From contig WFQS01000033.1 of NCBI GenBank assembly GCA_015486915.1, positions 1 through 24,304 of the forward strand: DNA of 24,304 nt, written 5' to 3'. A program made the translations under genes and the position numbers. The notes below the pieces were generated by a model. The model saw nothing but the letters and a program-made list of their open reading frames with translations, was not told the origin of the DNA and made no database searches. This document shows, piece by piece, positions 8,000-16,543 of the stretch. This DNA comes from Desulfobacteraceae bacterium. Its GTDB lineage: Bacteria > Desulfobacterota > Desulfobacteria > Desulfobacterales > Desulfobacteraceae. Position 1 is the stretch's first letter; each line of letters begins with the position of its first letter.

Positions 8000-10606
8000 A
8001 GCCTGTACAGTGTTTTTTAATTCCAATTCTTCAAATTTTTTTATAAACAGGTCGATTTGATCATCATCAACCATTTTTACATCAAGCTGTCGTGTGAATG
8101 AAACCATTTTTCCAATGAGATAGAGTTTTTCCTTTAAAGATTCCTTTGAGATCTTTTTTATTCTCGCCACCATCAGATCTTTTCTGACATCAACATAAAA
8201 TCCCTGTTTTTCAAGGGTTCTTCCTATAAACTTTGCCCTCCTGCCCCTGCGGACAGGATCAGTTACTCCTCCGTTAAATCGAAAATAAGCGTAATTATTG
8301 TTAATTTCTTCACTGATATAGGCAACAATCATACTGAAATGATAACCAAGCCTTAAGCTGATATTAACGTATTCCTTTGACATTACAGCAAGGTTCTGGC
8401 CAATGGCCCTTGGAGAGGAAGCCCCGGTTGAAAAAGTTCTTGTCATGCTGGACATGAAACTGCCAAAATCAACAGACATGGGTTCATTGTCCCAGGCACC
8501 GGGTGCATCAATCCCTTTTAAAAATTCAATCATGGGCAGGCACGAAATTTCATCCTCCATAACTTTCTTTGTGCCGGCGTTTTCCTTAAATCCTCCTCCA
8601 ATATCGATCATCATCAGATCAAGGGGGATTTTTGATTCCAATTCCCTTGCAGGGACATCGGACTTGCGCTGGCTGTAAAAATTGACTTCTCTCAAGGCTT
8701 TTACTGCTTTTTCATGGATAAATCTTGTAATATCATGAAATGTTTCACAGCCTCTCGGATTGAAATTATTTGCCTTTGGGTCCACGAGATTAAGTGGAGT
8801 TATCCTTTTTAGAATACGCCTTAACAGCCTGTATTCATAGTATTCACCAACATTATCCTGGCTGAATTCATAAAGGCTTAATTCTTCAATTCTGCCCCTG
8901 TAAATTACATTTTCTTCTGCATCAATTGTGATTTCCTCTCCATTTGTCAAAAGTTTTGTTGCAATCTTTGTATTGACAATGGAAGGTACGGAAAACTCCC
9001 TTGCAATGGATGCCATGTGGCCGGTTGGAGAACCGATATCAGTTAAAATTCCATGGGCCTGTTTTACAACCCTTGCAAGAATGGGAGAAAACTGGTGGGT
9101 AACAAGGATCGCGCCTTCACTGGGAAATTTTTCAAAATCTTCTTCATCATTTACCACAAACACTTTTCCAAGGGCTATGCCTTTTTGCACAATGGCGCCC
9201 TTTTTAGAAAAAATAACAGGATATTTATTAACAACGGCAGAGATGTCATTAACAACGGATGATACCCTGGAGGCAATGTTTAACTGCCGCGCCTGGAGAA
9301 TATAAAACTGATTATTTCGGTCTAAGCACCACTCAATATCCTGGGGTTTTTTAAAATATCTTTCAATGGCAAGGGCTGTTTCTGCAAGAAATTTCACCTG
9401 GGTTTCCGAAAGAGTTGCCTTTGTCTGCTTTTCATCTGGCACTTTCTGAAACACGCAGCCTCCGTTATCAGAGGGGACAAGGTTTTCCTTTTTTCTTACG
9501 ATTTCAAGCTCAAGAATTTTATGACCTGATCTTCTTAAGACAACAAAAGAATCACCGTAAATCCTGCCTGAAACAAGGGGAGCTCCAAGTCCCCATGTGC
9601 CTGTAATTAAAAGCACTTTACGCTCGGGGCTTACCGGGTCAAGTGTGTATATGACGCCACTTGCCACGGCGTTGATCAGCATCTGGCAGGCAACGGGCAT
9701 TGCAACTTCCTGCTCGCTGAAATTTTTCTGGAGCCTGTATTCCATGGCAGATGCAGAATAGGTACTTGCAAGAACAGCTTTATAATTTTTGCCGAGATCT
9801 TCGGGGAAAGTGTTTAAAAAACTGTCATACTGACCTGCAAAACTGTGTTCGCTGTCTTCTCCAAGTGCACTGCTGCGTACTGCAAGCCCTATTTTTTTAT
9901 CATCTGAATATGTTTTTAAGTTATCAAGCCCCCAGTTAAAGGCCTTTTGAACATCCGGAGGAATTTTCCCTTTGTCTATGAGCTCTCTGATTTCAAAAGA
10001 GGCTTTTTCTATTGTTTTATCTCCTCCCCTCCAGGCATGGAGGATTATATTTACCTTTTCCGTTAAATTATTATACTCGAGAAAGGATTTAAACGCTCTT
10101 GTGGTAATGGCAAAACCATGTGGAACGGTAAGGCCAAGCTGATTTTTTAATTCAGCAATATTACTGTTTTTGCCTCCTGCAACTTCATTAAAATCCCTTG
10201 TCAAAGATCTGTATGGAATTACATAATCGGTTTCAGGAATAACAAGTTTACCCGAGAGTTCTTTTTCAATTTCCCTGTTTATTCGTCTGAAAACATCGTT
10301 GAGCTGCCGGTATTTTCCATGGGTTAAAATATTAAAATTGGAAATCAGTTTTGCAATGAGATCGGCCATGAGATGGGACGAGGACTCAATGTAATTGCGG
10401 TCAAAAATATAATCTCCGCCAAGCTTGTTACTTATGGTTGCCATGAGGTCAAGAATCTGGTTGTTCAATTCCAGGATATCCTGAAATCTGGCAAAAACAG
10501 TGGTAAATGATATCTTGTCATTGCCTCTCTGCAGCCAGGTTGAAAAAAATGGAATTTTCTCAATAATCCGCTGTCCAATATTTTTGATTTTGTTTGAGCT
10601 GTCCAT
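7997..10606 (-). CDS. PEP-synthase-like phosphotransferase, paralogue 2 (PPS2)
   Basis: 869 residues with the same architecture as PPS1 and PPS3: a helical N-terminal extension (~1-130), then an ATP-grasp PPDK_N domain (~135-450) with VAGGKNSNIAELK, VRSSALGEDSEHSFAGQY and DIEWCLDRNNQFYILQARQL. The swivelling domain follows with TGHMASIAREFSVPSIV, where His530 is the phospho-acceptor. The C-terminal domain is unassigned and carries NLVDP, C620-x3-H624-D-I-T-R-F-x-H-E and FNGGVTD. The usual QARP signature reads QARQ here. No TIM-barrel PEP/pyruvate motifs are visible, so the acceptor is unknown. It is clearly more divergent than PPS1 is from PPS3. It lies 38 bp after the Alph_Pro_TM gene and is translationally linked to the CheY-like gene. 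Confidence 0.9.
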   Translation of the reverse strand: MDSSNKIKNIGQRIIEKIPFFSTWLQRGNDKISFTTVFARFQDILELNNQILDLMATISNKLGGDYIFDRNYIESSSHLMADLIAKLISNFNILTHGKYRQLNDVFRRINREIEKELSGKLVIPETDYVIPYRSLTRDFNEVAGGKNSNIAELKNQLGLTVPHGFAITTRAFKSFLEYNNLTEKVNIILHAWRGGDKTIEKASFEIRELIDKGKIPPDVQKAFNWGLDNLKTYSDDKKIGLAVRSSALGEDSEHSFAGQYDSFLNTFPEDLGKNYKAVLASTYSASAMEYRLQKNFSEQEVAMPVACQMLINAVASGVIYTLDPVSPERKVLLITGTWGLGAPLVSGRIYGDSFVVLRRSGHKILELEIVRKKENLVPSDNGGCVFQKVPDEKQTKATLSETQVKFLAETALAIERYFKKPQDIEWCLDRNNQFYILQARQLNIASRVSSVVNDISAVVNKYPVIFSKKGAIVQKGIALGKVFVVNDEEDFEKFPSEGAILVTHQFSPILARVVKQAHGILTDIGSPTGHMASIAREFSVPSIVNTKIATKLLTNGEEITIDAEENVIYRGRIEELSLYEFSQDNVGEYYEYRLLRRILKRITPLNLVDPKANNFNPRGCETFHDITRFIHEKAVKALREVNFYSQRKSDVPARELESKIPLDLMMIDIGGGFKENAGTKKVMEDEISCLPMIEFLKGIDAPGAWDNEPMSVDFGSFMSSMTRTFSTGASSPRAIGQNLAVMSKEYVNISLRLGYHFSMIVAYISEEINNNYAYFRFNGGVTDPVRRGRRAKFIGRTLEKQGFYVDVRKDLMVARIKKISKESLKEKLYLIGKMVSFTRQLDVKMVDDDQIDLFIKKFEELELKNTVQA

Positions 10607-10644
10607 TTTTAAATTCCTGCCTGCAAAATAGAATTTTTTGAGAA

Positions 10645-11430
10645 TTAATGCGCTCCACCGCTTTCCTTGAAAACCACACCAACTATAATTCCCGCAAGAA
10701 TTGCAATTAAAACTGCGATTACACCATAAAGGGTTCCGTGGTTAAAGGCAAGGGAAGAAATTTTTGCCGGAATCCCGACCTGTTTTACCTTAATTGCTTT
10801 TGCATCCTTTGCTACAATTTTTCCATCTTTAACAGCATAAACTTCAGCATTAAAACCATCATGCGGTACGTTTGACGGAAGTTTTACCTCAGTCTTAAAA
10901 CTTTTTACAGAGCCTGAAACATCTCCATATGTCAAAGCACCAGGAATTGATTCGTATAAATCAATGGATGCCTCAAGTCTTATAAATTCTTCAAAAATTT
11001 TAGACTTGTTTTCACTTTCAGGAAGGACATCAGCAGTCTCTTCCAGAGATTCAAACCCTATTCCAAGTTTTTTCCATGTGTCCTTATCATTTTTTGATAA
11101 TTGACCAAGGACTTTTGATGGATAGATAAGCATGATATCGGGCACGCCTTTAATCTCTATTTTACCAAGGTTCATCCATAAAAGACCCATGGCTTTACCC
11201 TTTTTCTTGAGGCTTAAATCCCGGCGGTGGCCCATAATTCTCACAACAGCCTCGCAGTCGGCCGGGATTGTTCCTGAAACATGAAGGGTTGTGCCGTTAA
11301 ACTGGATTCCTATTTTAACAAGTTCAGGAGATACATGAAAAGTGATGTTCTCTGCACTGTAAACTGCTCCGGTGATAAGAAATAATCCCGATAGAAACAA
11401 TGTTAAGCTGATCAGTATTTTTTTCATCAT
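10645..11430 (-). CDS. Alph_Pro_TM (TIGR02186-type) membrane-anchored extracytoplasmic protein
   Basis: About 261 residues from the preferred start. An N-terminal signal segment (MMKKILISLTLFLSGLFLITG) precedes a beta-rich extracytoplasmic region (ITFHVSPELVKIGIQFNGTTLHVSG, and later GDVSGSVKSFKTEVKLPSNVPHDGF). One C-terminal membrane helix (LYGVIAVLIAILAGIIVGVVF) follows. Length, topology and location beside a TauE/SafE permease match the Alph_Pro_TM/TIGR02186 family, whose function is unknown. An upstream ATG at 11448 exists, but GGGAGGAC sits 8 nt before ATG 11430, which starts one base after the permease stop, so 11430 is the better start. It is probably an accessory subunit of the permease. 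Confidence 0.85.
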   Translation of the reverse strand: MMKKILISLTLFLSGLFLITGAVYSAENITFHVSPELVKIGIQFNGTTLHVSGTIPADCEAVVRIMGHRRDLSLKKKGKAMGLLWMNLGKIEIKGVPDIMLIYPSKVLGQLSKNDKDTWKKLGIGFESLEETADVLPESENKSKIFEEFIRLEASIDLYESIPGALTYGDVSGSVKSFKTEVKLPSNVPHDGFNAEVYAVKDGKIVAKDAKAIKVKQVGIPAKISSLAFNHGTLYGVIAVLIAILAGIIVGVVFKESGGAH

Positions 11431-11431
11431 T

Positions 11432-12361
11432 TTAATGTCCTCCCACAAATGAAAGCATTACAGCAGGTTCAAGCAGAAGTCCTAAAAGCATTTTAACCAT
11501 CACGATGAGTACAAGGGAGGCAAGGATGATTTTCAGCTGGTCTCCGTTGAGTTTTTTACTTATTCTTGTTCCGAACTGGGCACCAAGGGATGAACCGATC
11601 AAAAGAATCAGGGCAAGGACAAAATCAACTGTATGATTACTGTGAGCCTGCATTATTGTCACGTTAACACAGGTAAAAAGTATCTGGAAAAGGCTGGTAC
11701 CCACAACAACATGCATGGGCATTCTTAAGAGATATACCATGACAGGAACCATTATAAATCCTCCTCCAACTCCCATGATGGCGGCAAGAATACCGACAAA
11801 CACACCAAGTACAAGGGGCATTAGAATTGACAGTTTCACCCTTGATTTATCAAAATATATCTGCCATGGCAGCATGCCAATGAGTTTTGCATATGTTGAT
11901 TCTTTTATTGGCTTTTCTTCCACAACAACGGCAGTTTTTGTTTTTTTAAGTCCCTGAAGGCTTTCGAGAAACATATAAAATCCCACAAACCCGAGCATTA
12001 ACACATATGTAACTTTTATGAGAAAATCAGCATTTCCCGTGGCCCTCAATATCCTGATCACCTCAACCCCGAGGGTACCACCTGCAACACCGCCTATTAA
12101 AAGCAGAAAACCCATTTTAAAATCAACATTGCCAAGCCTGTAATGGGCAAAGGTCCCTGACGTGGATGCCCCTACAATCTGGTTTGAATCCGACGCAGCA
12201 GCAACCGTTGGCGGAATACCAAACATGATAAGAAGGGGGGTCATTAGAAATCCTCCTCCAACTCCAAAAATACCTGAAAGAAGCCCCACAAGCCCTCCAA
12301 GACCGAAGATTAGCAAAATATTAACGCTGTGTCCCGCTATGGGCAAGTACATGTTCCACAT
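11432..12361 (-). CDS. TauE/SafE (TSUP) family anion permease
   Basis: 309 residues, strongly hydrophobic, with about eight membrane helices in two homologous halves. Each half contains the family signature (GIFGVGGGFLMTPLLIMFG near 30-48 and AAIMGVGGGFIMVPVMVYL in the second half), separated by a charged cytoplasmic loop (about 135-165). TSUP members export or import sulfite, sulfoacetate, taurine-derived or other organic anions; the substrate cannot be read from sequence. In a sulfate-reducer-like genome a sulfur oxyanion is a reasonable guess only. ATG 12361 follows AAGGAGA. It is almost contiguous with the Alph_Pro_TM gene (1 bp gap), a recurring pairing. Confidence 0.92.
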   Translation of the reverse strand: MWNMYLPIAGHSVNILLIFGLGGLVGLLSGIFGVGGGFLMTPLLIMFGIPPTVAAASDSNQIVGASTSGTFAHYRLGNVDFKMGFLLLIGGVAGGTLGVEVIRILRATGNADFLIKVTYVLMLGFVGFYMFLESLQGLKKTKTAVVVEEKPIKESTYAKLIGMLPWQIYFDKSRVKLSILMPLVLGVFVGILAAIMGVGGGFIMVPVMVYLLRMPMHVVVGTSLFQILFTCVNVTIMQAHSNHTVDFVLALILLIGSSLGAQFGTRISKKLNGDQLKIILASLVLIVMVKMLLGLLLEPAVMLSFVGGH

Positions 12362-12421
12362 TCTTTTTTTCTCCTTAAATGATTCATTACTTCAGATAAA
12401 AAGTCCTATGAGATAGTTTTA

Positions 12422-12883
12422 TTAATATTGTTCAGATTTCCCATGGACAACTTCAATACGGCAGTCAACTCTGTGTTGAATTTTTTTAATACACTCTGTA
12501 AATTCGGCCTCCTTATCTTTATTGTTTTTTTTCAGGGAAGCTCCTATGACGAGAAGATCAATTCTGCGGCTTTTTATAAAATTGATAATTTCGTTTTTAA
12601 AATCCCCATTTGCAGTATAATATCCCACATTAATCCCCCTGGACCTACCGTCCTCTATCAGGGTTTCTAAATCCTTTTTTGTTTTTGCGGAAATATCCAA
12701 TGCTTTTTCCATGTTTGTATCAGATGTTTTCCCGTTTTCATAGTTTGATTTTTTTTTTGATGTGTTAGAAATAAGAAGAAAATATACCCTGGCCCTTTTC
12801 ATGCGCTCGGCAAGATTTATCGCGTGAAAACAGGGATGCAGGTCAATATTTTCTGTGTCTATTCCAATCAGTATTTTTTCCAT
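12422..12883 (-). CDS. Small universal stress protein (UspA family)
   Basis: 153 residues, the usual length of a single-domain Usp. It starts MEKILIGIDTENIDLHPCFHAINLAERM and has a strand typical of the family, RIDLLVIGASLKKNNKD, near residue 115. The glycine-rich nucleotide loop is reduced, so ATP binding is doubtful. ATG 12883 follows GGAGA with good spacing. It is the first gene of the minus-strand run that continues with the permease 60 bp downstream. Confidence 0.85.
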   Translation of the reverse strand: MEKILIGIDTENIDLHPCFHAINLAERMKRARVYFLLISNTSKKKSNYENGKTSDTNMEKALDISAKTKKDLETLIEDGRSRGINVGYYTANGDFKNEIINFIKSRRIDLLVIGASLKKNNKDKEAEFTECIKKIQHRVDCRIEVVHGKSEQY

Positions 12884-13274
12884 AACAATCTCCAGTTTCT
12901 TTTTTTATCGAATTTTATTATAAGCAATATTAGTGCCGTTGTTTATAAATCCTTTTATATCAAATAGTTATAAATACGTATATTGTTGGAAATCCTAAGT
13001 ATTTTTCATATTGAAACATAGTGGTTTTACAATCATTTAATTCTCTGTAATATCCGGTATATCAGGGAAATCTGACAAATAATCTTTTTGTTATGGTTTC
13101 AATTTGAAATTTTGCAGGCGTTTCATAAAAAATAACTATTAGGGTTGCATAATATGGTAGAATCTTTTAAAAGAAATGAACATTTAATTTTAAATCAATA
13201 ATATGCCATAAAGCGGAAGCGGAGTTTTTTTTGAGAAAAGTGAAAAAAACAGGAAATATCCACGGGGATTCAAT
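12884..13274. other. Divergent intergenic region with likely promoters
   Basis: 391 AT-rich bases separate the minus-strand Usp-permease-PPS2 operon from the plus-strand HTH-EIIA operon, so promoters for both should lie here. Visible items are a TATAAT box on the minus strand (12917-12922) and an odd palindrome TTTCAA-T-TTGAAA (13097-13109) that could be an operator. I saw no convincing sigma54 -24/-12 element and no RNA gene. Confidence 0.5.
12917..12922 (-). promoter_or_regulatory. Candidate -10 box (TATAAT) of the Usp-permease-PPS2 operon
   Basis: A perfect TATAAT on the minus strand lies about 34 bp upstream of the small Usp start. No good TTGACA-like -35 sits 16-18 bp further upstream, so the assignment is tentative. 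Confidence 0.35.
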
Positions 13275-13952
13275 ATGACAAAACTTGCCCTGTCAGAAAT
13301 TGCAAAACGGCTTAACATCCATACAGAGACATTTAAACGTTGGATAAAACAGGGTAAAATTCCTGTTTCAAAAAGCGGAAATTTTGGTATATTTAATGAG
13401 GCTGAGTTAAATAAATGGGCTGCGCAGCAGCGGAGTTCATTCAGGACTGCAGGCCCTGAGGAAAAAGAAGAAAATTGTTTTGTTTCATGTCCACTTCTGT
13501 CAGCAGTCAAAGAAGGCGGATTGTTTAAAAATATCGAAGGCAGAAACAAGGATGATGTCATACGATCTTCAGTACACCGTCTCTCCGGCATTCCAAATAA
13601 TTTAAAATCCGAAATTTATGAGCAGATTATAAAAAGGGAGAAACTTTCCTCAACGGGGATAGGTAAAGGTGTTGCTATTCCACATCCGAGGTCTCCATTG
13701 AAACAAGGGCTTTCTCATCCAATGATTACAACATGCTTTCCCGATAAACCTATTGATTTTGATTCCATTGACGGAAAGCCTGTGTTTGTTTTTTTTCTTA
13801 TTTTAACCCCTTCCATTGAAGTTCATTTAAATCTGCTTTCAAAACTTTCTTTCTGCTTAAGGGACAATTCCTTTATCAATTTTCTTGAATCCGGTCCTGA
13901 CTTTGAAATTTTTCTTGATAGAATTGAAACTATGGAACGCGGTATGGAATAA
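13275..13952 (+). CDS. HTH-PTS EIIA(Ntr) fusion regulator
   Basis: 225 residues. Residues 1-50 form an excisionase/MerR-like helix-turn-helix (LALSEIAKRLNIHTETFKRW, then GKIP and a wing GNFGIFNEAELNKW). After a linker, residues ~75-225 are a PTS EIIA domain of the fructose/Ntr type with active-site His137 in GVAIPHPRSP. EIIA-Ntr accepts phosphate from an HPr-like carrier and usually acts as a regulator of ion transport and nitrogen or carbon status rather than sugar uptake. No EIIB/EIIC, HPr or EI gene lies in the window. ATG 13275 is preceded by a weak GGGGA. It is followed after 21 bp by the ClC gene, so it may control or sense for that channel, either by DNA binding or by direct contact. 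Confidence 0.85.
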   Translation: MTKLALSEIAKRLNIHTETFKRWIKQGKIPVSKSGNFGIFNEAELNKWAAQQRSSFRTAGPEEKEENCFVSCPLLSAVKEGGLFKNIEGRNKDDVIRSSVHRLSGIPNNLKSEIYEQIIKREKLSSTGIGKGVAIPHPRSPLKQGLSHPMITTCFPDKPIDFDSIDGKPVFVFFLILTPSIEVHLNLLSKLSFCLRDNSFINFLESGPDFEIFLDRIETMERGME

Positions 13953-13973
13953 AGGGGGCTGTGACAATAATTT

Positions 13974-15704
13974 ATGAAATGGTTTAAGTTCTGGCGTTAT
14001 CCTGGTAAATTTGATTTTTATCGATCGGATGACAGGCTGCTTCTGATTCAAATCGGTATTGTTGTAGGTGTGTTAAGCGGATTTGCTTCAGTGGGCCTTA
14101 CATGGTCGTTATCTGCCATGCTCGATTCGTTTGCTCCTTTCAGGCAGTTATGGTGGGCATTTCTCATTCCGGCGCTGGGGCTCATGCTCTCCTCTCTTTT
14201 TCTTGAAAAAATAATGAACGAGGGCGCAGGCCATGGAGTTACCGAGGTGATATACAGTGTCTCCAAAGTCGGCGGACTGATGCGTTTAAGATCCTGTTTT
14301 TCGAGATTGATTTCAAGCTGTCTGACCATAGGAAGCGGTGGGTCTGCAGGCCCTGAAGCTCCGGTTGTCATGAGCGGCGCTGCCATAGGCTCCAATATTG
14401 CCCGATTTTTCAACCTTAATGAAAGACAGAGAATCACCCTTGTGGGCTGCGGATGTGCAGGGGCTATATCAGCTATATTCAATGCACCTTTAACCGGTAT
14501 GATCTTTTCCATGGAAATTATCCTTGGTGAATGGTCAATGATTCATATTATTCCCATTGCAGCAGCCTCCGTTGCAGGTGCTGAAACATGCCGTTTTCTC
14601 GAGGGCAATCGTATTGCCTTTGAAAGCAGTGCTTTTCACATCACCTCCTATGACATGGCAGCATGCTTCGGCCTTGCACTAATTGCTGCTTTAGCTTCTG
14701 TGATGCTTACACGGATGCTCAGGAAAATGCACCATATATCGGTAAAAGTTCCGGTGCCTTTCTGGTTGCGGGCTGCAATTGGAGGAGCCATTGTGGGACT
14801 GATAGGTTTTGCTGTTCCCGATGCCCTTGGTGAAGGCTACCATACAATCCATGCCATGATCCATGGTATGTACACGGCCGGCATGGGAATTGCCGCCGTT
14901 GCATGCCTTACAAAGATCATTACAACCTCTTTAACCCTTGGCTGGGGAGGTTCGGGCGGTATTTTTGCACCATGCCTTGTTATTGGAAGCTTTGCAGGCA
15001 TCGCATTTCAGCGCCTGCTTTTATTTGCCTTCCCCACTGTCATGTGGTCAGGCGAGGGACTTTTTGCCCTGCTGGGCATGGCAGGGATGATGAGCGGACT
15101 CCTCCAGGCACCCCTTACAGGGCTTTTTCTCATTGTTGAAATTACGGGAAGCTATGATGTAATGGTATCTCTTATCATTGTCTCGGCGCTTTCCACTGCC
15201 ATTACCCATTATTTTGAACCCACTTCCTTTTATCTTAAGGATCTTATTGACAATGGTTCACTGCTTCGCCCGGGTACAGATCAAAGGGTTCTTTCCGATA
15301 TAAGCATAAGAGAGGTGATTGAAACGGACTGTATTGCAGTGCCACCTGATATGCTGCTAAAGGATTTTGTTGAAATTGTAAAAAAATCCGCAAGAAATTT
15401 CTTCCCTGTGGAAGACCAGCAAACAGGCAGGTTTCTTGGTATAATTAACCTTAATAAAATAAGGCCGTATATCTTTAATACTTTTTTGTATGATACCGTG
15501 GTTGTTGAAGAGATCATGGATTCAGATCCTGAAGTGGTTTTTTATGACGATGAGCTTTCCGATGTGCTCCATAAAATGGATTTAAAAAATTATTTTAGTA
15601 TGCCCGTGCTCTCCCACGCCAGATTTATCGGTATGGTATCCAAGGCAACTTTACTTGATAAATACAGAGATGAACTTAAGGCCCAGACGTTTCATATCGT
15701 ATAG
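13974..15704 (+). CDS. ClC-family chloride/anion channel or H+ antiporter with CBS pair
   Basis: 576 residues. The membrane part (~20-425) shows ClC signatures: GSGGSAGPEAP at 120-130, GCAGAISAIFNAPLTGMIFSME, and GWGGSGGIFAPCLVIGSFAG. The C-terminal ~140 residues hold two CBS domains (starting VIETDCIAVPPDMLLKDF and VEEIMDSDPEVVFYDDEL), which in this family bind adenine nucleotides and gate transport. The gating glutamate is kept (E128), but the common GREGP reads GPEAP. The first pore motif is GAGHGV rather than GSGIP, so selectivity should not be assumed. ATG 13974 has its nearest purine-rich stretch (AGGGGG) rather far upstream. The stop codon is fused to the Shine-Dalgarno of the next Usp gene. 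Confidence 0.92.
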   Translation: MKWFKFWRYPGKFDFYRSDDRLLLIQIGIVVGVLSGFASVGLTWSLSAMLDSFAPFRQLWWAFLIPALGLMLSSLFLEKIMNEGAGHGVTEVIYSVSKVGGLMRLRSCFSRLISSCLTIGSGGSAGPEAPVVMSGAAIGSNIARFFNLNERQRITLVGCGCAGAISAIFNAPLTGMIFSMEIILGEWSMIHIIPIAAASVAGAETCRFLEGNRIAFESSAFHITSYDMAACFGLALIAALASVMLTRMLRKMHHISVKVPVPFWLRAAIGGAIVGLIGFAVPDALGEGYHTIHAMIHGMYTAGMGIAAVACLTKIITTSLTLGWGGSGGIFAPCLVIGSFAGIAFQRLLLFAFPTVMWSGEGLFALLGMAGMMSGLLQAPLTGLFLIVEITGSYDVMVSLIIVSALSTAITHYFEPTSFYLKDLIDNGSLLRPGTDQRVLSDISIREVIETDCIAVPPDMLLKDFVEIVKKSARNFFPVEDQQTGRFLGIINLNKIRPYIFNTFLYDTVVVEEIMDSDPEVVFYDDELSDVLHKMDLKNYFSMPVLSHARFIGMVSKATLLDKYRDELKAQTFHIV

Positions 15705-15708
15705 GAGG
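15702..15708 (+). promoter_or_regulatory. Stop codon/Shine-Dalgarno overlap (TAGGAGG)
   Basis: The TAG stop of the ClC gene begins TAGGAGG, 4 nt before the ATG of the Usp-like gene. This is the same arrangement as between PPS2 and its response regulator, implying translational coupling. Confidence 0.75.
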
Positions 15709-15712
15709 ATTT

Positions 15713-16543
15713 ATGATAAAAACACTTTTACATGTATTCAGGAATACACCAAAGGGAAGAGAAGTGCTTATGCAGTCCCTGTATTTCTGTAAACTCACCG
15801 GTGTATCCATTGTGATCTATATACCTGAATATCCAAAATTTCTCATGTATTTTGATAACGATGCTGTTCAGGTGGATCTTGATAAAACTTATCTGACAGA
15901 GCCTGCCACTGCTAAACAACACGCAGAAGATCTTGCTGAAAAGGCGGGTGTGTTCCCAAAATTCATTAAACCCAAGAATTTCACTGCTTCCACCCTGCCT
16001 GACATTCCTGTCCATTTTGATTTCATGTGCTGCCCGAGGATTATTGCAAGTCTTTCAGCCAAGATCAGTCCCGGTCATATCGGTCCCAAGGTAAGAAGGA
16101 TAATTAATACCGCAACATTTCCCGTTCTAATGCCTGTTCCCCAGTTTAAGGAATGGAAAAGCCTTGTTGTTTTTTTCGGGGGTTCCGGTATTGATGTTAA
16201 AGAGCTTAAACTTGCCCTGTCTTTGAAAAGAGCAACCGGATTTCCCCTTTATATTTTTACCCAGGCGGAGAAAACACCAAAGGATTATTTTGAAGATGTC
16301 CTTGCCAAAAGTGGCCTTGACGGGGAGATTAAGAAAAATGTCAGAAAATGGTATTTTTTTTCAAAGGGAAAATTTAAGCACAATCTCTATAATATCCCCC
16401 ATGATGCCCTTTGTATACTTGGAGCCTATGACAAGGAATTTGTAAAGGATCTTATATGGGGAAGTACTGTTGAACTTGTCCAGAAGACCCTGCCAAATAC
16501 ACTGCTCATTGCAGGGCCCCATTATATTATTCCACCCGGTTAG
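15713..16543 (+). CDS. Universal stress protein-like, tandem domains
   Basis: 276 residues. The first half (MIKTLLHVFRNTPKGREVLM... ATFPVLMPVPQF) and second half (WKSLVVFFGGSGIDVKELKLAL... LPNTLLIAGPHY) both have Usp topology. The second half retains a typical family ending: ALCILGAYDKEFVKDLIWGS, with the GAY and GS elements of the nucleotide-binding signature, then TVELVQKTLPNTLLIAGP. It is coupled to the ClC gene, suggesting a nucleotide- or stress-sensing partner for the channel (inference). The TAG stop overlaps the first base of MITE-like copy 2. Confidence 0.82.
   Translation: MIKTLLHVFRNTPKGREVLMQSLYFCKLTGVSIVIYIPEYPKFLMYFDNDAVQVDLDKTYLTEPATAKQHAEDLAEKAGVFPKFIKPKNFTASTLPDIPVHFDFMCCPRIIASLSAKISPGHIGPKVRRIINTATFPVLMPVPQFKEWKSLVVFFGGSGIDVKELKLALSLKRATGFPLYIFTQAEKTPKDYFEDVLAKSGLDGEIKKNVRKWYFFSKGKFKHNLYNIPHDALCILGAYDKEFVKDLIWGSTVELVQKTLPNTLLIAGPHYIIPPG

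Noticed and set aside
11428..11448. Alph_Pro_TM protein starting at ATG 11448
   Set aside because: This start overlaps the permease gene and has no good SD. GGGAGGAC is placed correctly for ATG 11430, which also begins the signal segment directly.
12884..13274. Sigma54 (-24/-12) promoter for the NtrC-type regulator
   Set aside because: Inspection of this and the other intergenic regions for TGGCAY-N5-TTGCW gave no match with correct spacing. One TGGCAT...TTGCA near 24016 has a 10-bp rather than 5-bp spacer.
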